A program made the position numbers and the translations under genes. The notes under the pieces were generated by a model, which was not told the origin of the DNA, searched no databases, and was given only the letters and a program-made list of their open reading frames with translations. Below are positions 11,012 to 21,996 of a stretch of DNA of 64,000 bases, in pieces (position 1 is the first letter of the stretch; each line of letters begins with the position of its first letter). Source of the stretch: Diatrype stigma (taxonomy: Eukaryota; Ascomycota; Sordariomycetes; Xylariales; Diatrypaceae); NCBI GenBank assembly GCA_022225965.2, contig JAKJXP020000012.1, positions 372,001 through 436,000 of the forward strand. The letters run 5' to 3'.

Positions 11012-12526
11012 TATGGTAAGAGAGCGATTCATTCAACAACTGCACGTGGCGATTATAGATTTTGGGTCGCTACGGCGAATGTCTACTTCCCGCTCATCGA
11101 CCTGCTGGCGGGGCGGTACGGCGTCTCGGTCCAGTCCGTCAACCTGACCATCACGGCGTACCTCGTCGTCCAGGGCATCGCGCCCTCCTTCTGGTCGCCG
11201 CTGTCAGACGCCTGGGGCCGGCGGCCCGTCTACCTCGCCACCTTCGCCCTCTTCACGCTCACTTCCCTGGGCCTGTCCGTCGTCGACCGCAGATACGCCG
11301 CGCTTCTGGTGCTCCGCGCCGTCCAGAGCGCCGGCGCGTCCGGCGTCATCTCGCTCGCCTACGCGAGCGTCGCCGACGTCGTCGTCCACGCCGAGAGGGG
11401 AGCCTACCTTGCCCCCCTGCTGACCATCACGAACCTCGGCCCTTGTGTTGGTCCCGTCGTCGGCGGCGGCTTGGTCCTGGCGTCTGGCGACCCGAGGTGG
11501 TGTTTCCGCGCACTCTTGAGCTTCGGCGGGCCAGCCACCCTACTCATCGGGTGGGCGATGCCCGAGACGGTACGATCGGTCGTCGGCAATGGAGCCGTGC
11601 CGGCCCAGGGTATCTGGAGGACTTGGCAGGGCTTCCTTGTGGAAAGCAGGATCGTGTCTGCGTTCAAAACTGCCGTATTACGACAGGTCGGAGGGAAGGC
11701 CATGCAACAGCAGCCGATCACAAGAGATAGACAGCAGGAGCGGGAGCTGGCGCAACATGAGGCAGCGAACGTCGGGAAAACAGGACGGGGTAAGACAACG
11801 ATGCCGAACCTGTGGCCGGCGCTCCGGATCGTCTTCTACGCGGACACGTTCCTCGCGCTCCGGCTCGCCGGGTCGCCTTCAGCCATCTGGTTCTGCGTGC
11901 AGACCTCGATCTCCCCCATCTTCAGCGACCAGAACGGGTTCAACCCGCTGCAAGTCGGGCTCTGCTTCCTGGCGGGCGGGGCCGGGGTCATCGCGGCCGG
12001 TTTCGTGGCGGGGCGGCTGATGGACCGCAACTACACCCATGTGGCGCGGGAGGCGGGCTTCCCCGTCTATCGCGTCCGCGGCGACGACATGCGGGACTTC
12101 CCGATCGAGCGGGAGCGGTCGCGTGGGACCGTCCCCATCGTCGTGCTGTCGGTCGGCCTGATCGTGGGGTACGGCTGGCTCGTGGAGGCGAAGGAGCATC
12201 CCGCCGTGCCGCTGGTGTTCCAGGCGTCCATCGGCTGCCGATGCACCACGCTCCACCAGACCTACGGCGCGCTCATCGTGGACGTCTTCCCGGAGAAGAC
12301 GGGTGCCGCCGCCGCGTCGAAGAACATCATACGATGCACCCTGGCCGGCATCCTGGTGGCCGTCTTGGACTTCCTGGTCAACGCCATGGGGTACGGCTGG
12401 ACCTTCACAGTCCTGGGGCTCCTCGATGCGGTTACTTGTATAAGCGTCACGGTAGCTCTGAATAAATGGGGGAAGATATGGAGAGATCAACGGTCACGAG
12501 CACAGACGAGCAGCGTTGCTCCGTGA
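11012..12526 (+). CDS. MFS transporter, DHA1 type, N-terminus unresolved
   Basis: An uninterrupted frame runs from 11012 to the stop at 12526. Clear similarity begins at about 11063 (ATANVYFPLIDLLAG), the end of TM1 of fungal DHA1 drug:H+ antiporters. It continues through VNLTITAYLVVQGIAPSFW, the loop motif SDAWGRRPVY (motif A-like), LRAVQSAGASGVISLAY (TM4) and NLGPCVGPVVGGGL (the motif C region of TM5). The family signature PETVRSVVGNG comes before the long central loop, and six more membrane segments follow. The first in-frame ATG is at 11309, far inside TM4, so the native start must lie in an upstream exon or be lost. The obvious splice (ATG followed by GTAAGA at 11016, acceptor TATAG at 11058) would create a TGA across the junction. 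The gene is therefore either 5'-incomplete (pseudogene) or has a first exon I could not identify. It is very GC-rich from 11065 to about 12425. Confidence 0.75.
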   Translation, partial: YGKRAIHSTTARGDYRFWVATANVYFPLIDLLAGRYGVSVQSVNLTITAYLVVQGIAPSFWSPLSDAWGRRPVYLATFALFTLTSLGLSVVDRRYAALLVLRAVQSAGASGVISLAYASVADVVVHAERGAYLAPLLTITNLGPCVGPVVGGGLVLASGDPRWCFRALLSFGGPATLLIGWAMPETVRSVVGNGAVPAQGIWRTWQGFLVESRIVSAFKTAVLRQVGGKAMQQQPITRDRQQERELAQHEAANVGKTGRGKTTMPNLWPALRIVFYADTFLALRLAGSPSAIWFCVQTSISPIFSDQNGFNPLQVGLCFLAGGAGVIAAGFVAGRLMDRNYTHVAREAGFPVYRVRGDDMRDFPIERERSRGTVPIVVLSVGLIVGYGWLVEAKEHPAVPLVFQASIGCRCTTLHQTYGALIVDVFPEKTGAAAASKNIIRCTLAGILVAVLDFLVNAMGYGWTFTVLGLLDAVTCISVTVALNKWGKIWRDQRSRAQTSSVAP

Positions 12527-13048
12527 ACCCGCTGGGTATGAGATAAGACTAGATGTTTGCACCTGTAGTTGTAATCTCTACCTGGCTAATGCGGTCTGAT
12601 AATCTAAAATATTGAACATGACTTTCTCTTTGAAGCGCCAGTGATGACTCATGAGAGGAAAATGTCGAATAGGTAGACGTCCAGGGGCTCCGCTGGAAGT
12701 ACTGCGAAGGGCACTTCACTTCAATCCAGGCAATGAAGACTTTGGATCAAAATGCACATATTCGCGACTTCTCCTAGGTCACGAGTTGCTGTCTGCAGAT
12801 AGTACTTGCCTGCTGGCCGAGTACTGACATGACAATCATCCTGGCCGTTGCAGATGATGTTGGAACTAGGTAACAAACACAGCCTCTACCAATGAAAAGA
12901 CAGGAATGAGCGCTTGAACCAACATGATCCTTGACATTCCAAACTTGAGGAAGCAGGAATTGTCGCCAGCAGACAAGCATACCACGTTGCTTCCAAAATC
13001 AAGACTAATCTACCTGCTGAAACCTCTGGCCTGTAATTGAAATGACCG
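12527..13048. other. Intergenic, 3' flank of MFS gene and 5' flank of kinase gene
   Basis: Balanced-composition DNA with short frames only. It separates two same-strand genes and presumably holds the terminator of the first and promoter of the second. Confidence 0.5.
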
Positions 13049-14409
13049 GTGGAAGGACCTAGATTCTCAAAAAAAATGGAAGACATCTCAGATCATGAGG
13101 TAGCGGCTGCGTTTCGAGTAGCCGTTGAAGAGAACCGCCGGATCGCCGCAGAGAAAGATGGCTCTGTGATCGATCATAGATGGGTCAAGGAGAGCCCAGT
13201 CCCCAAGCGCCTTATTCAGTACATCGACCAAGGTGTCATCGACAGTAAGACTTGCCCAAAAGTCCCTTCAATTTGCTAACCGAGAAGGGAAGTGTGATTA
13301 CGATGACGCTCACCAGCTTACAGAGCTGCCCCCTGGGACACATATACAAGGGATTCATCCTAGTGGCAAGTCGAACTGGGCGAGGACCGCCAAGATCGAG
13401 GCAACTGACGAAACTGGAAAGGCAACCCCTTTTTTCATAAAGGTATTTCTTTTGGGAGGTTATACATGCATCGTAAATAAAACCTGAGCAATCGGCTCAG
13501 CCGCTGACAACCATCCAACCCCCCACAGGTCCATCAATTCGAACACGGGAAGAACATGGTGTCATCCGAGTTCCAGTCGATGCAGGCGCTGTACCGCGTC
13601 ATGCCGGAGCTGGTAGCCGAGCCGATCGCATGGGGCTCGTACGTGGCGGAGCCCGACGCGCACTTCTTCTTGTGCCGCTTCTGCGCGCTGACGGGCGAGA
13701 TCCCCTCCCTCCGCGACGACGACGACGACTTCCCCCGGCTTATCGCGGAGCTGCACAAGCGGGGCGTCTCGCCCACGGGCCGGTTCGGCATGCCGTACGC
13801 CACGTACAGCGGGCGGAACCCGCTGTACTTCCCGCCCAGCGACAGCTGGGAGGAGTGCTTCGCGAAGGGCCTGGCGGCGATCTTCGACATGGAGGCGGAC
13901 ACCCACCGGGAGGTAGATGACGACGGAGAGCTCCGCGAGCTGCGCGAGGGCATCATGACGCGGGTGATCCCGCGGCTGTTGCACCCGCTGGAGACGGAGG
14001 GCCGCGCGCTGACGCCGCGCCTCGTGCACGGGGACCTGTGGGACGGCAACGCGTCGGTCGAGGTCAAGGCCGGCGGCGGCGGCTCGCAACCGCGGATCTT
14101 CGACGGCGTCTGCTTCTACGCCCACAACGAGTACGAGCTGGCGCCGTGGTGGGCGCCCCGCCACAAGATGACGGGCGCGTACATAGCCGAGTACGTCAGG
14201 CACTTTCCGGTGGCCGAGCCCGTGGAGGACTTCGAGTACAGGGGGCTCTTATATCGATTGTGGGCCTTTCCACTCCTAATATCCCGTGGATCCTCCATTG
14301 GACCGGACACTTTTCGGATTTGCTAACGGTTCGCCTCGCGGTGAATAGAAGGTTCGATTTACACTGTTCGTCGTTGTATCCAGGAACTTTAAAACGCAGA
14401 GGCTTGTGA
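13049..14409 (+). CDS. Fructosamine/ribulosamine-3-kinase-like protein
   Basis: Four exons: 13049..13244, 13324..13442, 13529..14259 and 14349..14409 (368 aa; 359 aa if the second ATG at 13076 is used). The introns are 79, 86 and 89 nt, with branch sites such as TGCTAAC. Splicing restores the family order: LPPGTHIQGI, then a WARTAKI strand, FFIKV (the ATP-anchoring Lys) and EFQSMQALY. HFFLCRFCALTGEIP and the catalytic loop HGDLWDGN follow, then FDGVCFYAHNEYELA with the metal-binding Asp, and the C-terminal block RFDLHCSSLYPG. That last block lies in the fourth exon, in a different frame from exon 3, which supports the 3' intron despite its weak GTGGGC donor. The family phosphorylates ketosamines on glycated amines or proteins (deglycation); some fungal members may act on other small molecules. 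Exon 3 is strongly GC-biased while exons 1, 2 and 4 are not. Confidence 0.87.
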
Positions 14410-14676
14410 GTATACGATTGGGCTTGAGATGGTGCGCACATCAGACTAAATCCCGCGAACAGAGCAAAGGACACGATGAGGGAACTTATGAACAGATACC
14501 CAGATGGGTACGAGGGCTATCTCCGGAGGAAGTCTAAAGTAGAGGTCTAGTCTTTTATCTCTGATTTAATAGTGAGGAATGGACGAAACCCTTTGAAATC
14601 GGGCTCTTCGTAGCTATCTGTATTCAGAAAGTTCCAGCTGAACCATTGAATGATATTGATATCATTCGAAAAGTCA
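14410..14676. other. Short convergent spacer
   Basis: This spacer separates the 3' ends of the kinase gene (+) and the Bre4-like gene (-). No gene is visible. Confidence 0.5.
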
Positions 14677-17600
14677 TCATATAGCCCAAGTTTTACTTGG
14701 TCTAAGGACCCCTTTCCCCTTGTGATCTGCGGTGCTCGTCCTCCTCAGCCTCTCTTGACCCCTCTCTTCCAACCTCTTCGTCCTAACTCGTTGGAGACTC
14801 ATGGGCAGGTCGTCCTCGATCGCACTCTCGCTCCTATCCGCGTCGGCCGTGGCATCTCCACCGCCCAGACCGGCAGAGGAGCGCCTCCTCATGATACCAA
14901 CACCAGGAGGGGTGTGTTGGTGCTGCTTGCCGGCGGCCATGGAGGCGCCCCGCCTCCTAAAGGGGACGCTTAGCCTTCTCTTAGGCTTTTCTACCGTGGT
15001 CTGCTGCTCGGCCGCCCCGTCCCCGGCGCCGTCCGTCGTCGCCATGGACGGGATCTTGGAGAGCAGCGCCTCCCGCTCCTTGATCTTCCGCATGTACTCG
15101 TGGAAGTGGGGGCGCTCCAGCATCCCGGACCGGAAGGCGTTGACGCCCACGAGCAGCTTGGCGAGGTCCACGAGCTCCTCGAGGTACTCGATGATCTCCA
15201 TGGCCCCGGCCGAGGCCGCGTTCCAGGACAGGAAACTCTGCTTCGTCATCGACTTCAGGAAGTAGCTCGAGAGCGGCGGGGGCGGCGTCGATTTCCCGCT
15301 CGCGGTCCCGGAGCCGGAGCCGGAGCCGAAACCGGGGTTCGCCTTCTCGAGGAGCAGCTCTCGGACCCGGCTGATGTACCGCAGCTGGGCCACCCGACTC
15401 GAGGGCAGAAATTGCGGGAGGGGCAGTCTCGTGGTTAGCGCCTCGTGAACGGCGAAGAGCGTGATGGTGATGCTGGCCGCTACGTTGCGTCGGTATGGCA
15501 GCACTTCGGCGTTGAGTTCCTCCAGGATACTGCTGCCGTACGCCTCTCGTAGATAGAGCACGTTGTCCATTCGTTCGATTATCTGGAACAGGACGTATAT
15601 CATTTCCCCGTAGACTATGGATTGACCTTTGAAACTACCTTTCAATCGTGGCTCGGTGAAGCAAGAACGCAGGAATGTTCGCGCAGCCGCAAGAGCCTGC
15701 TCGGCTTTCCCTTTGGCCCGCCTGAAGTTTTCGTTGAGCGCATGCGATTTGATATCGACCCTGACCGGGGCGTCGATGGCAACGGCCACAGATGCTTCCA
15801 TCTGCGATATCTGTTGAATACTCGAAGCTAGTGACTCGACCATCCTGTCACGCGCACGAACAGGGAAGAGACACAGTTCGACGAGAAGAGCTACGGTACC
15901 ACCAATCAGAAAGCAAACCATACGCATTACGAATATTTGCCAGGGATGATTCGTATCTTGTTGAAGGACCGTCGCTGGCTACGAGTTAGCAGGCGTATTA
16001 GTCAGATCGTAGAAAGGGGGCTACTCACCGAGACCCACGACCGACATAGAGACAGCTGAAATGATGCCGGTCTTGACGAATGAGGTTCCTAGTTGGACAT
16101 AGAAAGAGGGCACGAGGCCTATAGCAAGGACTACTACAGTCACAACGCGGTTCCCGTCCCCTATCACATAAGCGAGGAAACCGACAACGCAGCCAAATAT
16201 TACACCAAACACCCTCAGGAAGAAGCCTTCGAAAGAGGTTCCGACAGAGACTTCAAACACAATTATCAGTTGTAGTGAGGCCCATGACCCGCGTATTGAG
16301 CCATACCAAGCGTTCCATCCGGGAACGAACGCTGGCCATGTCAGGAGCCATGCTGCGATACTCATTTTCAGAGCGAAAGCCAAATCATCCGAATCGGCGA
16401 CAAACTCGACGGCATCGGCCGCAAGACCTCGGAGCCACAATACGGTGCTCACATCTGATTTCTTGGGTCCCTTACGCCTTGGAATTTCGCCGCTCTCGAG
16501 CTTCTCGCATTTCGCACCCCTTTGGGACGAGGCTGTTTTTTCCATGTTCGTAAGACCATTCTCCTCGTCTTTGCAGTTACGTAATAGTTCCGTGCTGCCA
16601 TCAACGTCCGAATCGTCGTCGTGTTTCTTGCGGTCTTCTTGCAGCCCCCGCCCGGTTCTGGCTTCCTTTCTCGCATCTTCTGGCAAAGCAGAACCGTCGT
16701 TTTCACCACCCGTTGTCAGCCATTTCTTCCAGCTGATCTGTGGGAAGTAGAACCTCCGTCGTCCGGATTTAGCCTCTCTCTTCTCGACAAGACTCCTGGA
16801 GTGTCTTAGCATGTCCAAGATCTCAGCAGCTGCCTGTCGTGCGTTTGTCAGGAAAGAAGCGATTAGATGTGTTTCCATCCGAGGCATAATATCTCCATGC
16901 ATTCCGCCACGACCTTCTACCACGGCCGCGGCATTCTCGAGAGCTTGTGCGGAGTCTCGGTCAAAGAGCGCCAAGGCATCCATGAAAATGGCCATCCGAA
17001 CGTCAATCTCCTCTAGGATGATGCCTTCAGGCCTAGGAAAGCCCGGGGGAAGTTTGGGCACATCATAACACTGAGCTAGTGCTGCGGAAATAACTTGGAC
17101 TGCCCTGAACATTTGGTCTTGAAGAGCTTTAGCCGGAGCTTGTACTTGTCTTAGGATGTGCTCCAAGAGCTCACTATCACCCGATTCGATCTCTCGGATT
17201 GGCTTGACGAGCTCAACATTGCGCTGGTGTCTAGACTTCCGTCTGCGATGCTTTTTTGAATCACCGCTCTCTTCATCATCCGATGAGTCGGAGCTTGAAC
17301 TCGTACTAGAGTCACTGTCATGTTCGTTGCTTTTCTCCGCTACTTCTGCATCAGGATCCTCTTCATTGTCTCCTATCAAGGCATATTTGCTCTCGCACGC
17401 ATTGATTATGGCGATCGTGGTGTGGACGAAACGGGCCATGGCATTAGTACTGATTCGCTTCAATGAACGTGGAGGAAGGGCTGCGAAAACGATCTCAAAG
17501 TTGCACTCTGCTTGGGCGGACTGGCAGCTTGAAAGCTGTGACCTTAGTTTTGTCTTTCTATCCGTCAGAGACACTAGTTTGGTCCGCAACTCTGTTGATA

Positions 17601-18294
17601 TTGCTGCCTCGTCTTTGTCTGGGGTGGTCCCATCAGAACTAGTTAAGAACCAGTCCCCCGCGTCCCGAAAACAGTTCACCGTTTGGCACAGCGTTTCGAT
17701 TGTAGTATTTCCGAGAAAACTGCTCGAGAACTCTGGGAAGATCAAGACGTTCACACCGAGTATAATCGGTGTTGCTGTCAGAATTGGGTACAGAATCTGG
17801 GTGACCATAGATGCTGAGACAGATGTAGCAGTGCCCGTCAATACTGTGAGACTGATAAGTAACATGAAGAAGACGAACAGGAACAGCCTAGGAGTGGAGG
17901 ATCGTAGAACACCGTGAAGGATGACGGCTAAAGCGAAGAAGACAGCCCGAATGGCATAAGCTGCCTCGATGTTGCTATCGACAACCAAGCTTGACAAGAA
18001 GAGGCCTAGTGTAGCCCACGCGATCCCAATGAATGTCCCAAGAAGAATCAAGATGAGAGCTTCGGTAACCTGGCCAAAGCGACGACCAGGATGGCCAAAG
18101 ACTGAAACCATAGGAGCCAAGTAGGTCGAACGGCCATATACGGCAATCACGGCCGGAATAATGCCGATTATCAAGTTTGTCGTCGTACATACTATGTTCT
18201 TCAACATCCTCTGCCATAAGTGGTTCCTTTGGAGGTTCGCGACGACGGCTAATAGCCGCTCGCGTAGTTCTCGTTTCAAAGACATCTTATCCAA
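14677..18294 (-). CDS. Bre4-like / ArAE-type multispanning membrane protein
   Basis: Two exons, 18294..16029 and 15974..14677, with a 54-nt intron (GTGAGT..CCAG, branch CTAAC) give 1187 aa. An alternative acceptor 4 nt upstream (CGTAG) would break the frame. Domain order matches the fungal brefeldin-A-sensitivity/putative ER transporter family (Pfam ArAE_2_N, FUSC-like, ArAE_2/DUF2421). An N-terminal block of about six membrane segments comes first (residues 37-190). A soluble region follows, with an acidic/Ser run and then a basic stretch (about 320-360). A second FUSC-like membrane block starts near residue 645 (ALKMSIAAWLLTWPAFVPGW), continues through the splice (VVGLATVLQQD) into VCFLIGGTVALLVELCLFP, and a cytosolic C-terminal domain ends in a basic Ser/Arg-rich tail. 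The length is typical. The family is related to aromatic-acid exporters and aluminium-activated malate transporters; the substrate is unknown. Confidence 0.88.
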
Positions 18295-19716
18295 GATTCT
18301 TATATATCAGAACCGGGTCTAACAGACTTCTCGAGCGAGTCATATCACTAGGTAGTGTTCCCGCTGAGAGGGATAGATTGTGGGATGTGATAGCAGCATA
18401 GAAGAGGCGACGGCACCAGGGGGGGTATTCCCGTCCTGCCTCTGGAACTAGAACTTCCGGTTCTTGCTTCGCCGTTGCTGAGGACGCGACGGGGAGGCTC
18501 GACTCATAAAGGACTTCCACTCGTCGGAATTCCTAGGAACTCCGTTGTCTCACTTGTTTGCATGTCACGCTGGTGTAGAGTCAGGAGTCGGGGGAGTCAA
18601 GGAGTCGGGGGGTTAAGAGCGTCAGAGTATCAGAGAGCATAGATCAGGTCCCAATCAGAAGAGAAGAAGCACCGAATCGTCGATGTTGTTGACAGATACC
18701 GGCGTCGTCTCGGCAATCGCATCACTCACATGTCCCATGTCCCTCCCATGGTGGACTCTGGAGGTGTTTGGTCCCCACCAATATTTTACCTAGCATCTAG
18801 TTCATGCCCGTTTATGCAACATTACACGATGAGATCCACAGCCCCATTCCTTTTACGGATATCTAAACATGAGCAAGTGCCTGTATGTACGTATGTACAT
18901 TGTGTTCCTTCACTTACATTGGCATGCTGCTTGTATGGGAAGTGTGCTGTCACATCCTAAAAGCTGCCGAGGAAATCTGATCTACCCTTTGAGTCAAATG
19001 ACATAGCTGGTGATACATTTCGTGTCATGTTTTATAGGGGCTATAGGAGTTATCAGCATCCTGGCGGAATATGCATTATATAAGCAAGTTCTAAGCGGGT
19101 ACCTATCGTATACCAGTACTCCCGTAGATAAGTACCTATCATGTAGGGACTTATGTCGCTACATAGATGTACATACCTGCATTATGTAGCATGATGTATG
19201 AGGGGTAACGACGAAAGTACACATTGTAGCCTATCTGATAGAAGACCTTGAATCTACCGGTAGCTTCCAAGAATCCTTCAGGTTTGACCCGTAGGGAAAA
19301 CAACAAGTTGTCGTATGTCCCATATACTGTCAAGTAGCTATTTCAGCCATGCCCTGACCGCTTCTTTCCCGAAAGCAATCGCATGGCGTGCGCAACCTCT
19401 CAGAGATGCTTGTCTGACTTGTTACCTAGCATTATTATGAAGTCTTCTGTGAGCAAAGGTAGTATCTTGTATGTATCCAACTACTGTATACATGTATGTA
19501 TATACGTACCTAGTATGTACCTACATAGTATGTCTGTATGTAGGTACATACATAGTCAATCAACTTGCAAGGGACCCCAACTGCGGATGCGGGGCATGTC
19601 GCTTGCGCCTCAGCTGGACTGACGACACTCGTGTCGCGGGGCTCCCTGACAGCTAACATCATGCCTATCTGTATACCTTATCGACATCAGACGCGAGGTG
19701 TTTGCTTCTAGTCACT
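18295..19716. other. Divergent intergenic region
   Basis: This lies between the divergently transcribed Bre4-like (-) and IST1 (+) genes, so it contains both promoters. A direct repeat AGGAGTCGGGGG occurs at 18583-18594 and 18600-18611. From about 19080 to 19560 the DNA is rich in GTACATAC/TACCTA words. No gene is seen. Confidence 0.5.
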
Positions 19717-20710
19717 ATGCCTCCTCCCGGGACTTTCACGGTTAGTAGTATTGTTATTAAAATACGATATCTCTCAAATCCCCTCTTCATCTGCTATCTT
19801 TTGCTAAGCATGCCCTCTCTAGGCCAGGCTGAAGGTGCAGCTGAAGCTTTCCATTGCGCGTTTGCGCATGGTGCAAAGGCGGGATGACGCGGATGGCAAG
19901 GCTCAGAGACGAGCGATGGCCCAGCTCTTAGAAGCCGGGAAGATAGACTCGGCGCGGATCAGGGTGGAGAACATCATCCGCTCCGATATCACCAACGAAC
20001 TACACGAGATCCTCGAGCTGTACTGCGAGTTGCTCCTGGCTCGCTCTGGCCTGTTGGAGGCCCCGACGTGCGACCCGGGGCTGGAGGAAGCTGTCAAGAG
20101 CGTCATCTACTCCGCGCCCAAGACGGAGATCAAGGAGCTGCAGCAAGTGCGCGTCCTTCTCGGGGAGAAGTTCGGCAAGGAGTTCGTGCTGACGGCTATG
20201 GACAATTCGGATGGGAAGGTCTCGGAAAAGGTAGTGAAGAAGCTGAGTGTCACGCCGCCGAAGGAAGAGTTGGTCCAGGGCTATCTCGAGGAGATTGCTA
20301 GAACTTACGGGGTCGATTGGCCCAAGAAGCCCAGGGACTTGGGCGTACCGCCTCCATATGCGGATGATGATGACGATGACGATGGTAACCCGAGCGGCGG
20401 GCAAGCACAGAAGAACCTAGAGGCTGTGCTGCCTGTTGATGGAAAGGAGGCTGAGAATAGGGAAGAGTTGACTCGTGCGACACCTCCACGGGCCCTTGGA
20501 CCGAACAACCCACTTCATGTCAACCCACCAAGCCCATCTACTGACAACCCTCGGCCAAAAGTCACCCTCAACTCCGCAGAGCTGAGGCCAAACAAGAAGA
20601 TGATCGATGCTGGCATAGCAAAGAAAAGCCCCCAACAGAAAGGGAGCATACGGGATGGGATCCCTGATGTTAACGAGTTGGCAGAACGGTTCGCTGCTCT
20701 CAAACGGTGA
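19717..20710 (+). CDS. IST1: IST1-family ESCRT-III regulator
   Basis: Two exons: a 24-nt first exon 19717..19740 (MPPPGTFT) and 19823..20710, joined over an 82-nt phase-0 intron (GTTAGT..TCTAG), give 303 aa. The N-terminal about 180 residues are the IST1 helical domain: LKLSIARLRMVQRRDD, then RIRVENIIRSDITNELHEIL and LYCELLLARSGLL. A Pro/Asp-rich linker with an Asp run (about residue 190) follows. The protein ends in DVNELAERFAALKR, which fits the MIM1 consensus (D/E)xxLxxR(L/F)xxLK(R) that binds the MIT domain of Vps4. IST1 works with Did2 at endosomes to tune Vps4 activity during multivesicular-body sorting. The tiny first exon is easily missed by gene finders; without it the protein would lack a canonical start. 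Confidence 0.92.
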
Positions 20711-21996
20711 TATTGTCATAGTCGTTGTGCTTCGAGTATCTTGAGATGCCTCTTGATTCTGTGATAAGGGTGATCGACAGGTTGTCATCAAATGATGCCT
20801 CGCGACTAGCAAATACAATTCATGAATTCACATGTTAAGGAGGCATGGTTGTATGGCTACAAGAACTTATAAGCCCTATCTTTGTTATTTCCCCTCTATT
20901 GTTTGTATTGTTCGTATTGGCTTGAATGTACCGATCTCTCAATTTGACCTTATCTATCGGAATGAGACTCAGCATTGGGGATCATCATCACCTATCCTAC
21001 CTGTCTTTTATGAAACTTGTTATTGCAAGCAGGGTTACATCGGTGTTGGTTTTGGAGAGTACAGGACAGTAGATATACGATCACGTTGTTGCCCGTGGTT
21101 ACCTGCTCAGGGAGGGATTCTTGAAAACCCAACTGCTCTAAACCAAATAGCCGACACTGATTAGATGGGATAAAGAGAGGCATTCAGACATCAAAATGGC
21201 ATGGGGTATTCTTTTTGTCATTTGGGTGTAGAAGATGGCACATGCATTCACTCCTTATTTCGTACAAGGGCTTATCGGTCTGGTCTCTAGTGGAATAACA
21301 CCTACGTGTGCCTTCCATTATTCAACCATGCACCTTCCTGACATATTACTCAAGGTACATCCAGACACGTCGGTTGAATGCAGGTGCAGGTGCAGGTGCA
21401 GGCGTTCTTCCCTTTCCAACACGGTCCTGGGCCTTACCTACCTCCAGTACCTACTTCTGGTTTGTTTGGATTTCTTATCATCGACATCCTTTTTGCCATC
21501 CACACCCAGACGCGTGCCATCTAGGCTCATCATTGTGGCAATACCTTCGATCCCTTCCAGACGATCCCTTCTAGACAGGCCATCCAAGAATATTATCACT
21601 CAGCCTTTCAGGTTTTCTGTGCCGTTGGAGAATCCATCTAAAGTTCAGTATTTCCATCTTCGCCTTCCCCTCCGCCTCCCTCTCCCAGTTCGTTTGCCCG
21701 TTTGTACAATTGGATGCCTATTCCTCGGACGGACCTTGCATGCCGACGCACCTGGTGCATGAACGAACAGTGTACCCAAACATAGCGACCGCCGACACTA
21801 ATATCTAGAATCCCATGCATTCGGCGCTTGGTCGGTTCTGTACCTGCTTGTGGGAAGTCCTTTATGAACCTGCTATGTGCCTACCTTCAAGCTACAGTTG
21901 ATCCGAAATTTACCGTCCAACAGGAATCCACCCCTGAATCTCCCGTCTGTTTCCCCCATAGATTGACCATCACATACCCTGGTCAGTATATACATC
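20711..21996. other. Intergenic, same-strand spacer
   Basis: A (GCAGGT) hexamer run lies at about 21380-21402. The longest frame (21235-21762, 175 codons) is C/T-rich and featureless and looks like chance or pyrimidine-rich leader DNA. I see no gene. Confidence 0.5.

Noticed and set aside
21235..21762. 175-codon plus-strand ORF upstream of the zinc-knuckle gene
   Set aside because: Pyrimidine-rich, Ser/Pro/Leu-biased translation with a hexamer repeat; looks like promoter or leader DNA.
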